This document shows, one piece after another, positions 1 to 6,631 of a stretch of DNA of 44,828 nt. A model generated the notes under the pieces. It saw only the letters and a list, made by a program, of their open reading frames with translations. It did not search any database and had not been told where the DNA came from. Positions within the stretch are counted from its first letter, which is position 1. Each line of letters opens with the position of its first letter. Made by a program: the position numbers and the translations under genes. This stretch comes from JAHBNG01 sp039028975 (GTDB lineage Bacteria; Chloroflexota; Anaerolineae; Caldilineales; Caldilineaceae): assembly GCA_039028975.1 (NCBI GenBank), contig JBCCHB010000141.1, positions 1 through 44,828 on the forward strand, in the 5' to 3' direction.

Positions 1-198
1 CTCTTCTGCTGCTGCACAATAGGCAACCAAATCTGCTTCACTAAAAGGCGTATGCTGGCAGTCTATCCAGATATAGTCATACCTCCCCGTTGCCCATATG
101 TCAGCCAATTCATCTTTTGTGGTCAGCAATGAGCCACGTAAGGCAACAAGTACTTCTCCATCCTTCATGCGCTGCCTGAGGGTCTTTTCTTGGGACAT
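1..198 (-). CDS. HpcH/HpaI-type aldolase, N-terminal fragment (runs off the window)
   Basis: Reading the minus strand from an ATG at 198 gives 66 uninterrupted codons to the window edge. The fragment contains ALRGSLLTTKDELADIWA and YDYIWIDCQHTPFSEADL, which match the first barrel strands of the HpcH/HpaI (2,4-dihydroxyhept-2-enedioate / 4-hydroxy-2-oxo acid) class II pyruvate aldolases, where a short loop after W-I-D contains the catalytic His. An AAAGGAAG ribosome site lies about 6 nt upstream of the start. It is 55 nt downstream of the methyltransferase gene on the same strand and may be cotranscribed with it. The aldehyde substrate cannot be told from this fragment; the metal-binding Glu and Asp would lie outside the window. 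Confidence 0.8.
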   Translation of the reverse strand, partial: MSQEKTLRQRMKDGEVLVALRGSLLTTKDELADIWATGRYDYIWIDCQHTPFSEADLVAYCAAAEE

Positions 199-253
199 GA
201 TTTCTTCCTTTGGTTTGAATGATTCGATTATTTACGTTTTTCTGTGTAAAGCT

Positions 254-1330
254 TCAGCGCTTTACCTCGCTATGGGTACTCTGTTGCGGCTTCAAATAGA
301 CAGTAATCTCACTTCGGTTATGAAATAACTGGCGTGCGCCCTCGATCGTATACGTCTGCTGTAAAATATTCATTGCATGGTCAATCACTTTTTCTCGACC
401 ATGTTCGGGGAGCTTGAGAGTCATAATAGCCAATCCATGACGGTAAATATGCTTCGCATAGCTATTCATGAGCCGAGCTGAATCCCGAGCATCAACTCTC
501 ATGTCATTCACAATAATGTCGAAAGTGTCTGGCTCATCCTGTAAGTAAACTTCAGCTGTAATTCGTTTGTGACGCACGCTTCGATCCCGATAAACAGAGG
601 GTGCTAGCCCTCCCGGATCGACTGCTGTGACATACTGCTCTTGTTGACGCAGCACCCGGGTCCATCCGCCGGGGGATGCCCCTAGATCGAGTGCGGTTCC
701 ACGGGGCGGTAGCTCTATGCCAAAGACTTCTAGTGCTTCTAACAGCTTAAACTCAGAGCGGCTTACCTGCTCCTCTTCCCGGGCAAAGCGGCGCATTCCA
801 CCGGCCCAATCTGACAAATTATGGCTGGCTAACGAGACGCCTAGGAAAGCTGTCCCTTGCGGCCTTGGATCCCTAATCTTCTCTACCTCCGCACAGACCA
901 CCGAAACGATCTGAGCTGGTTGGCGAACATCAAGAGGGGCACCCACTGCCTGTTGAATTGCGTCTGAGAGTATATTGTTGAGGTCAAACCGCTTGTACGG
1001 AAGCTTACAGAGGGTACGAGATTGGATGGAAAAGGAGAACTCACTATCCAATAGGGGGACAATCTCGTCGAGTAGAACCTCAGCCAATTTCGTCAGGTCC
1101 ACCCGATTTTTTTGCAGTGGCACTGCCTTCTGAACGGGGCAGATATGGCGCACAAAGATGGGAGGCTTGACCTGCCAGTGCGCCGCCAGTTCCCAAAACG
1201 ACTCACTGATAGAAGTCAAATAGACACCTTCGTCCAATCGTATGACCTCATCCACCTGGGTAGCCTCATCTAGCTCACGTTGAGCGAGAAGAAAGAAGTC
1301 AGGATCGCAGGTCATGATCAGTTGATTCAT
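254..1330 (-). CDS. RlmM/FtsJ-like SAM-dependent rRNA 2'-O-methyltransferase
   Basis: A protein of 358 residues. The C-terminal half is a Rossmann methyltransferase with the SAM motif LDLGASPGGWTRVL, followed by AVDPGGL, the acidic NDMRVDA motif, LKLPEHG and SEITVYL. These supply the D-K-E part of the FtsJ/RrmJ K-D-K-E catalytic tetrad. The N-terminal half (about 1-150) resembles the THUMP-like RNA-binding part of RlmM, which methylates C2498 of 23S rRNA in E. coli; the exact target here is inferred. I chose the ATG at 1330 because it overlaps the purB stop by one base (TGATG), a sign of translational coupling; a TTG one codon earlier is possible. Confidence 0.8.
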   Translation of the reverse strand: MNQLIMTCDPDFFLLAQRELDEATQVDEVIRLDEGVYLTSISESFWELAAHWQVKPPIFVRHICPVQKAVPLQKNRVDLTKLAEVLLDEIVPLLDSEFSFSIQSRTLCKLPYKRFDLNNILSDAIQQAVGAPLDVRQPAQIVSVVCAEVEKIRDPRPQGTAFLGVSLASHNLSDWAGGMRRFAREEEQVSRSEFKLLEALEVFGIELPPRGTALDLGASPGGWTRVLRQQEQYVTAVDPGGLAPSVYRDRSVRHKRITAEVYLQDEPDTFDIIVNDMRVDARDSARLMNSYAKHIYRHGLAIMTLKLPEHGREKVIDHAMNILQQTYTIEGARQLFHNRSEITVYLKPQQSTHSEVKR

Positions 1331-2784
1331 CAAGCGTTAGCTGACTCCCTGAATTGCTCTCTGGTTGGCTCTCCGCTGGTCCTGGCAACCTGCTCACGAA
1401 TGGAAGCCGCCAAGATGCGGGCGCGTTCCGGTGCATCACCCACATGGTGGGTCGCATCCAGCAACTCCGGGACAGTCCCATTGGGTAGGAGGGCTGCTAT
1501 GCGTTTGTCCCCAGTGATGAGATCAGTCAGTGGATTGGGCTGCCCACTTTGCAAAGCCTGCCAGGCCGTCAAGCTATGCTCGCGAATAACTTCGTGAAGT
1601 TCCTGCCGATTACCGCCAGCTTTGACGGCTTCCATCAGCACCCGCTCTGTGGCGGCAAAGACACCATAGTCGCGAAGGTTGCGTTCAACTGGGCCAGACC
1701 AGAACTGCATTCCTTGGACCAGCTTTCTCGAGCGACTGAGCACTTCGTCGGTGACCAAGAATGCCTCGGGTAACATGAAGCGTCGATTGGCCGAGTCATC
1801 TAGGGTGCGTTCCAGTAAGCTCAACGCGGCATTATCCCACGCCACTCTGGGCAGATTGGCCACCCAACGGGTAAGGCTGTCAATATTTTCTGCGGCAACT
1901 GGATTGCGTTTAAAGGGCATTGCACTTGAGCCGACCTGCTTCTCACCAAAGGGTTCACTCCATTCTCCCACTGGTGGGCTTTGGAGAATCCGCAGATCAA
2001 AGGCAAATTTGTGCAAGCTGCTGCACAAACCCGCCAGCGCATTGACAATGAGCCAGTCCTGCTTGCGCGGGTAGGTTTGGGTGGCCACTGGGAATGCCTT
2101 TAGGCCAAGCTTTTCCATCACCTTAGCTTCCAGTTGGGCAGGCGTCCATCCCGTACCTTCTAACAATTGTTGATAACTGGCGCTCGTCCCTACAGCCCCC
2201 TTAATTCCTTTACCCTGAACTTGTGAGTAGACTCGTGCAATCTCAGCATAGTCCATGAGCAGATCCTGCCCGTACTGAGCAAGTCGGTAGCCGATGGTTG
2301 TCGGCTCTGCTGGCTGAATGTGGGTGAATGCCATAGCAGGAACATCTGCTTCGTCCTCAATACGTAGAGCCAAGTTCTGCAGTAATTGCCCCAGGCGCTG
2401 AAGAAGCAACCCAAGAGCAGAACGTAGACGTAATGCATCGGCATTGTCCAAAATATCCATACTGGTTGCACCCAGATGAATGATCGAACCACCTATAGGA
2501 CACTGTTCGGCAAAAGTTTTAATCTCAGCCATCAGATCGTGACCAATCTCGGCTTCGATAACCTGGGCGCGCTCAATATCAATCTGATCTTGATGGACCT
2601 CTAGATCGACCAACTGCTCCGCCGTTACAAGGCCCGCGTCGTGTTGCGCACTTGCCAACGCAACCCAAATCTGCCTCAATAGACGACGCTTTTCAACTTC
2701 GCTCCATATGGTGCGCATTTCTTCACTGCCATAGCGCCAAGTTAGAGGCGAAAGATAGGTTTCATGATTAAATGAATTTGTCAT
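1330..2784 (-). CDS. purB: Adenylosuccinate lyase
   Basis: A 484-residue member of the fumarase/aspartase superfamily. It carries the family signature GSSAMPFKRNPVAAE (about residues 287-301), the substrate-binding segment GATSMDILDNADALRLR and HIQPAEPTTIGYRLAQY. It cleaves SAICAR to AICAR in IMP synthesis and adenylosuccinate to AMP plus fumarate. The ATG at 2784 gives the usual start (TYLSPLTWRYGSEEMR soon after), although no clear Shine-Dalgarno sequence precedes it. It lies 101 nt downstream of purA, so the two steps from IMP to AMP are encoded side by side, and it is overlapped by the methyltransferase start. Confidence 0.95.
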   Translation of the reverse strand: MTNSFNHETYLSPLTWRYGSEEMRTIWSEVEKRRLLRQIWVALASAQHDAGLVTAEQLVDLEVHQDQIDIERAQVIEAEIGHDLMAEIKTFAEQCPIGGSIIHLGATSMDILDNADALRLRSALGLLLQRLGQLLQNLALRIEDEADVPAMAFTHIQPAEPTTIGYRLAQYGQDLLMDYAEIARVYSQVQGKGIKGAVGTSASYQQLLEGTGWTPAQLEAKVMEKLGLKAFPVATQTYPRKQDWLIVNALAGLCSSLHKFAFDLRILQSPPVGEWSEPFGEKQVGSSAMPFKRNPVAAENIDSLTRWVANLPRVAWDNAALSLLERTLDDSANRRFMLPEAFLVTDEVLSRSRKLVQGMQFWSGPVERNLRDYGVFAATERVLMEAVKAGGNRQELHEVIREHSLTAWQALQSGQPNPLTDLITGDKRIAALLPNGTVPELLDATHHVGDAPERARILAASIREQVARTSGEPTREQFRESANA

Positions 2785-2845
2785 AAGTAATTAATTTGAG
2801 GTCGTAGAGTTGCAAGTTTGCAGGTGAGCAGGGGTAGAATCTATC

Positions 2846-2886
2846 CTTGCCACTTGCCACTTGCCACTTGCCACTTGCCACTTGCC
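2846..2886. repeat. Heptanucleotide tandem repeat (CTTGCCA, nearly 6 units)
   Basis: Five full copies and one 6-base copy of CTTGCCA lie end to end between purA and purB. The array reaches the first base of the purA stop codon (minus strand, reverse complement of 2886-2888). Short 7-bp arrays of this kind are known from some bacterial intergenic regions; no function is evident. Confidence 0.9.
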
Positions 2887-4160
2887 TACAACTCAAACAT
2901 CTGTTCCCGTTCTGGACCAACTGATATGGATGTAATCTTCACTTCGGCTAACTCCTGAATACGACCAATATATTTTTGTGCTTGGGATGGCAAACTATCC
3001 CAAGACCGACAGTTTGTCGTATCGGTAAGCCAGCCTTCCCACTCCTCGTAGACAGGCTTTACTTGGTATAGCATAGACGTATCTGGCATGGAATCTGTAA
3101 TCACGTCGCCACTGGGTAGCTGGTAACCGACACATATTTTGAGGGTATCGTAGTGATCGAGAATATCGAGTTTGGTTAGCGCCAGCACTGTCATGCCGTT
3201 GAGCCAAGCCGCATAGCGAATGGCAACGCCATCAAACCAGCCCACCCGGCGAGGGCGTCCAGTTGTAGCACCAAACTCGCCCCCCAATGTACGCAGTCGT
3301 TCGGCCTCTTCCGCATCCAATTCGCAAGGGAAGGGACCATCCCCAACGCAAGAGCTAAAGGCTTTGACAATCCCCAATACTTCGTTCACTGCACCTGCTG
3401 GTAGACCCGCACCCACTGGAGCAAACGCGGCCGTTGGATTGCTGCTGGTGACGTACGGGTAGATACCCCAATCGAGATCTCGCATGACGCCAAGCTGACC
3501 TTCTAGGATCATATCTCGGCCTTCTGCTAAAGCTGGGCGTAGCATCTGGGTGGTATCGATGATGCGATGACCGAGCTTTTCTCGGTAGTCCACGCAGAGT
3601 GCATATAGCTCCTGACCATCAACAGCATCGCCACCTAGGATGTCGATTTTGCGGTTAATCGTAGTCAGTGCTTGATCGAGCCGATTCTCTAACCAGTCGG
3701 GATCCATCAGATCACCAATCCGTAGACCCGAGCGAGTCGCCTTGTCCGAATAGGCTGGTCCAACGCCGCGCTTGGTTGTGCCTATGGCATCGCTACCTCG
3801 AGCAGCCTCTTCTAACCCATCTAACGTGCGATGGTAGGGCATGATCATCTGGGCGCGGTTCGAAATCCAAAGCCGCTCTGTGTTGACGCCCGCCGCTTCC
3901 AAGGCTGCTAGCTCTTCAAGTAGCTGGGCTGGATTGACGACGCATCCAGAGCCGATAATGTTGTCTGCCGAGGAGTTGAAAATGGCACAGGGGACAAGAT
4001 GGAGCGCAAACTTACCATATTGATTGATTACAGTGTGGCCAGCATTGTCACCACCCTGAAAGCGGATGGCGATACAATCGCTCTTTTGGGCCAGATAGTC
4101 CACAATCCGGCCTTTGCCTTCGTCGCCCCATTGCGCGCCGACAACCGCTGTTACTGTCAT
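2886..4160 (-). CDS. purA: Adenylosuccinate synthetase
   Basis: A 424-residue protein beginning MTVTAVVGAQWGDEGKG, where GDEGKG with the following Asp is the GTP/IMP-binding P-loop and catalytic aspartate. The GGDNAGHTV motif holds the catalytic His, and IGTTKRGVGPAYSDKA is the IMP-binding loop. It converts IMP and aspartate to adenylosuccinate using GTP, in the cytoplasm. The open frame extends 43 codons upstream, but the ATG at 4160 has an AGAAGGGAAG ribosome site and gives the usual family start, so the extension is probably 5' untranslated DNA. It is the first gene of the purA-purB-methyltransferase-aldolase group. Confidence 0.95.
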   Translation of the reverse strand: MTVTAVVGAQWGDEGKGRIVDYLAQKSDCIAIRFQGGDNAGHTVINQYGKFALHLVPCAIFNSSADNIIGSGCVVNPAQLLEELAALEAAGVNTERLWISNRAQMIMPYHRTLDGLEEAARGSDAIGTTKRGVGPAYSDKATRSGLRIGDLMDPDWLENRLDQALTTINRKIDILGGDAVDGQELYALCVDYREKLGHRIIDTTQMLRPALAEGRDMILEGQLGVMRDLDWGIYPYVTSSNPTAAFAPVGAGLPAGAVNEVLGIVKAFSSCVGDGPFPCELDAEEAERLRTLGGEFGATTGRPRRVGWFDGVAIRYAAWLNGMTVLALTKLDILDHYDTLKICVGYQLPSGDVITDSMPDTSMLYQVKPVYEEWEGWLTDTTNCRSWDSLPSQAQKYIGRIQELAEVKITSISVGPEREQMFEL

Positions 4161-4229
4161 AAGATCTTCCCTTCTTTGGTACGGTTTGTCTCGGTGGAGA
4201 CCAACATTCGGTCGTGCTTCCAACAAAGC

Positions 4230-4238
4230 ATTATACCA
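4230..4238 (-). promoter_or_regulatory. Candidate extended -10 promoter of purA
   Basis: The minus strand reads TGGTATAATGC here, a perfect TATAAT with a TG one base upstream. A weak TTACAA lies at about the -35 distance (4255-4260, spacing slightly long). Transcription would begin near 4223 and leave a leader of about 60 nt. This is a sequence match only. Confidence 0.45.
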
Positions 4239-4289
4239 TTGATCGTCTTCTCTTTTGTAATTGAGTAAAAGCGCAGACGGGTACCTCAC

Positions 4290-4720
4290 TTTAGGGGTGC
4301 CTCCTGGCTCACTTTGTGCAGACTGTATACGGAGCGAATAACGGTCGTTTGCGTCTCGATGCTTGTTGTTAATGCGAGGAGGGTACTCTGAGTCGTACGC
4401 GACCGAAATCGGAGGAAAAGCCGCAGCAGATGAAAGGGTTTGCCCACTAGAAGCGTCTATTCACTTTCGCCTAAATAGACGAAGCCCAATACACTGCGTT
4501 TAGTATATCACATAAACATCCCCATGTACCTACATAGACGCAATGCTACGCCAAAGGGAGCAGAGCTCAGCACCCATTCGTTCAACCCAGCTGTGAAGGG
4601 TGGCGGGAGAGTGCCACCGACGCGAACACTGGCGTTGACGAGACAAGGTAGAACCCCAAATCCCCCGCTATCCCTTCCTCAGAATGTTGGCTAGCGGGTT
4701 CCAAGTGACCAAACGAAAAC
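4290..4720. other. Intergenic stretch with no recognised gene
   Basis: No convincing reading frame, RNA gene or known element was found. A short hairpin (GTCTATT / AATAGAC) lies near 4457-4482. Together with the repeat that follows, it looks like decayed DNA between purA and the BrnTA pair. Confidence 0.5.
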
Positions 4721-4952
4721 TTTGCGGGCGGGGACATCAAACCTCACAATCGACCAATGGGAGCAATGGAAATCGCACCCTAGACCCAAGCACTATACTG
4801 CGGTCGTTTTGAAAACAGGAGTTTTCCGATGCTCTACCAGAGTGACTAAACTCGTGTTTTCAAACGGAGCTGAGTATAGTTTGGCTTGGGCAGGTTCGAC
4901 ATCATTACTGGTGAAGTAAACATCACGCCGATGCCAAACGGCTGCTATCCGA
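4721..4952. repeat. Unknown diverged repeat, copy 1 (interrupted by a palindrome)
   Basis: The flanks 4721-4790 and 4880-4952 align with 5780-5850 and 5858-5930. Shared blocks include CAATGGAAaCGCAC, ttggGCA(A/G)GTTCGAC, CATCAC(G/T)CCGA and GCCAAACG, so this is an old repeat. At 4791-4879 this copy holds about 89 bp where copy 2 has only 7 bp, which marks the palindrome as an insertion (or its loss in copy 2). It has no recognisable coding content. Confidence 0.65.
4791..4881. mobile_element. MITE-like palindrome inserted in repeat copy 1
   Basis: Imperfect inverted arms ACTATACTGCGGTCGTTTTG (from 4792) and CAAACGGAGCTGAGTATAGT (to 4880) enclose a second small inverted repeat (GAGTTTT / AAACTC). 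A shorter relative lacking most of the interior lies at 28251-28287. With no coding capacity, it fits a small non-autonomous element or a structured repeat; no transposase is assigned. Confidence 0.6.
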
Positions 4953-4980
4953 CAAGCGTACCTTGACTGACTACTTTCGA

Positions 4981-5271
4981 TTATCCAATTGCAGATTCTC
5001 TTACGAAACTTCTGTGAGCGTCTGCATACAGTCGCAAAGCTGCTGATAACCGCTGTTGATAATCTTCACCTTGTGCTTTAAACCAAGCCAAAACATCAGG
5101 TTCTATCTTTATGGTAACCTCGACAGGAGTATCTGGCATCCGCCAAGTTGCCTTCTCAAAGAAATCATCCGTGAGTGGTGGTATATCCGATGTATCTATC
5201 ATCTCGTCAGTCATTTCATCAAACCGGTCCAAATTGGTTGCCATATGCTTCTTCATATCGTTTTCGTTCAT
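4981..5271 (-). CDS. brnA: BrnA-like antitoxin
   Basis: A 96-residue protein with the BrnA core EMIDTSDIPPLTDDFFEKA followed by a ribbon-helix-helix-like C-terminus (VEVTIKIEPDVLAWFKAQG, YQQRLSAALRLYADAHR). BrnA antitoxins bind the BrnT ribonuclease and repress their own promoter. The ATG at 5271 has an AAAGG site about 10 nt upstream and overlaps the end of brnT by 53 nt, longer than usual; in-frame ATGs at 5256 and 5244 would shorten the overlap. Toxin-before-antitoxin order is typical of brnTA. Confidence 0.85.
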   Translation of the reverse strand: MNENDMKKHMATNLDRFDEMTDEMIDTSDIPPLTDDFFEKATWRMPDTPVEVTIKIEPDVLAWFKAQGEDYQQRLSAALRLYADAHRSFVRESAIG

Positions 5272-5542
5272 GAGCTAAAGCCTTTCTCATCGAAATTATG
5301 CGAATTGTGTCCTCATATACTTCCGTGAAGACAACAACAACGACTCGAATGCCGTCAAGCATGCCGATTCCGAGCCAGCGTTCTTCACCATAATCTTTGC
5401 GATCATCCAAAATCCTGAGTAAAGGTCTCCGGAAAACCAAGTGAGCATCTTCAAAATTGAGACCATGTCGCCGGATATTTTCTCTATTCTTGTTCTCATC
5501 CCATTCAAAATGCATACAAATATTCGGTTCCTTATTGGTCAT
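5219..5542 (-). CDS. brnT: BrnT-like toxin ribonuclease
   Basis: A 107-residue protein of the BrnT family (RelE-like fold). It contains FEWDENKNRENIRRHGLNFEDA near the N-terminus, then RPLLRILDDRKDYGEERWLGIGML and IRIISMRKALAHERKRYEEA, the usual BrnT landmarks. BrnT cleaves RNA and halts growth unless bound by BrnA. Translation could begin at the ATG at 5542 or at the internal ATG before HFEWDENKN (5512). A rho-independent terminator immediately upstream isolates the pair from upstream transcription. The island around it is decayed, consistent with acquisition or retention by addiction. Confidence 0.85.
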   Translation of the reverse strand: MTNKEPNICMHFEWDENKNRENIRRHGLNFEDAHLVFRRPLLRILDDRKDYGEERWLGIGMLDGIRVVVVVFTEVYEDTIRIISMRKALAHERKRYEEAYGNQFGPV

Positions 5543-5582
5543 ATTGTGCTGTATGAGATGTTTACAGTCCGCTTCATTATAA

Positions 5583-5612
5583 CAGAAAAACTGGGCAGAT
5601 TCTACCCAGTTT
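5583..5612 (-). terminator. Rho-independent terminator upstream of brnT
   Basis: On the minus strand an 8-bp perfect stem AAACTGGG / CCCAGTTT with a 9-nt loop is followed by TTTTTCTG. It would stop transcripts coming from the direction of the broken CHAT gene before they reach brnT. Confidence 0.65.
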
Positions 5613-5779
5613 CATTTCGTGGAGACTATATGTTGGTGGAGGCTCCACTGATGCCAACCACGCTGCCCTGCGACTTGGACCAACCCGACAACATTGCCAA
5701 ACCCAACCAGCTCGATGACACGGGCCGACTTCACAAACGAACCAAGTTCCAAGTTGCCCCGTGAGTTGGTACGGTTTTC

Positions 5780-5940
5780 GTTGCGGATGGGATCATCAAG
5801 CTTCACAAACCAAGAAAGAGAACAATGGAAACCGCACTCCTGAACCTAAGGAGTGAGTTTGGCGTTGGCAAGTTCGACTTCATCACAATCGGGACAACAT
5901 CACTCCGAAGCCAAACGACACTGACCCAATCAGATTGCTA
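5780..5940. repeat. Unknown diverged repeat, copy 2 (uninterrupted)
   Basis: It aligns with 4721-4790 joined to 4880-4952 of copy 1. Only the 7 bases 5851-5857 separate the two matching halves, where copy 1 has a palindrome. It abuts the end of the CHAT pseudogene at about 5938. The segment 5543-5780 between it and brnT holds the terminator but no gene I can support. Confidence 0.6.
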
Positions 5941-6300
5941 TGAGCGTCGCTTACTCGTTTACCCTCGGCTAGGGCCAGATAGAATGACTCCACGAAGCGG
6001 CGGGCCGTCTCCACCAGGACCGTATGGCTCATGGCTACCACCGAGCCAACTCCCTCCTCAGCAGCTTAGCCGCAACCAAGGCTTGGGGATCGTCGGTTGC
6101 CTGCGCAGTCTGGCACGTGTCCAGATAGATGAGCGGCACGCCCACCTCCCGCAACTCCGCGGCCAGTTCATCAGCATGGATCAGTTCCACCAGCCGCTGG
6201 CCAGCTTAGCTTTGTCACGGGGATGCTCAAAGCAGAGCGCGCCCAATCCTACTCGCTTGTCTTAAACACCGTGGCCATCAAAGTGGACAATCAGCAGCAG
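5938..6300 (-). pseudogene. CHAT-domain (caspase/separase-like) protease remnant
   Basis: Translating the minus strand in pieces recovers the core of a CHAT domain: VHFDGHGV with the catalytic His, DKRVGLGALCFEHPRDKAKL, LVELIHADELAAELREVG then PLIYLDTCQTAQ with the catalytic Cys, and SVVAMSHTVLVETARRFVES. The pieces are separated by an in-frame TAA at 6262-6264, where relatives have Tyr after G-H-G-V, and by two frameshifts (after DKAKL and after AAKLL). Both catalytic residues survive but no intact frame does. The rest of the gene was not found, so this is a truncated, inactivated fragment. CHAT proteins are common in Chloroflexota and Cyanobacteria and often act as regulated proteases; any past role here is unknown. 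Confidence 0.8.
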
Positions 6301-6586
6301 TACTCGAATGCATAACCCCCTGTTGAACAAAGCTATCCCCCCTAAGCCTCACGCTTGAGAGCAGCCCATATGGAATGTAAGGAAAAGGATGTCTTTGAGA
6401 ATGAGGCTCGACTGCCCAAATAGGACTAAGGAAAGTATAGCATTTTTGAAGGGAGTTGGCAATCTACTTGTCAAAAATTTTTAAGAATAACAAGACAAGA
6501 GGTGGAAAAGGCGTCTTAAAAGAGGAAAGTTGGTTGGGCGGAAAAAAGCGGTGTGTCAAATAAAGGGATGAGTCTGCTGCCAGAGC
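6301..6586. other. Intergenic DNA without a recognised feature
   Basis: No frame, RNA or repeat is supported between the CHAT remnant and the hairpin that follows the GHMP kinase gene. Confidence 0.4.
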
Positions 6587-6630
6587 CCTATCGGCTCTAC
6601 GAACTCCGTGAGCTTCGTGGAGCCGATAGG
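6587..6630 (-). terminator. Strong hairpin after the GHMP kinase stop codon
   Basis: Arms 6587-6602 and 6615-6630 (CCTATCGGCTC(T/C)ACGA) pair over 16 bp, with one position that can form G-U, around a 12-nt loop. The hairpin starts two bases beyond the stop codon of the kinase gene. No U-tract follows on the minus strand, so it may stabilise the mRNA 3' end rather than act as a classic terminator. Confidence 0.55.
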
Positions 6631-6631
6631 A

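Noticed and set aside
2846..2886. Heptamer array considered as a CRISPR remnant
   Set aside because: 7-bp units with no spacers.
4722..4919. A 65-codon frame through the repeat and palindrome
   Set aside because: It crosses an insertion boundary, has no ribosome site and matches no family.
5825..6265. A 146-codon plus-strand frame
   Set aside because: It lies opposite the CHAT remnant, whose minus-strand pieces match a known domain; the plus-strand product looks like nothing.
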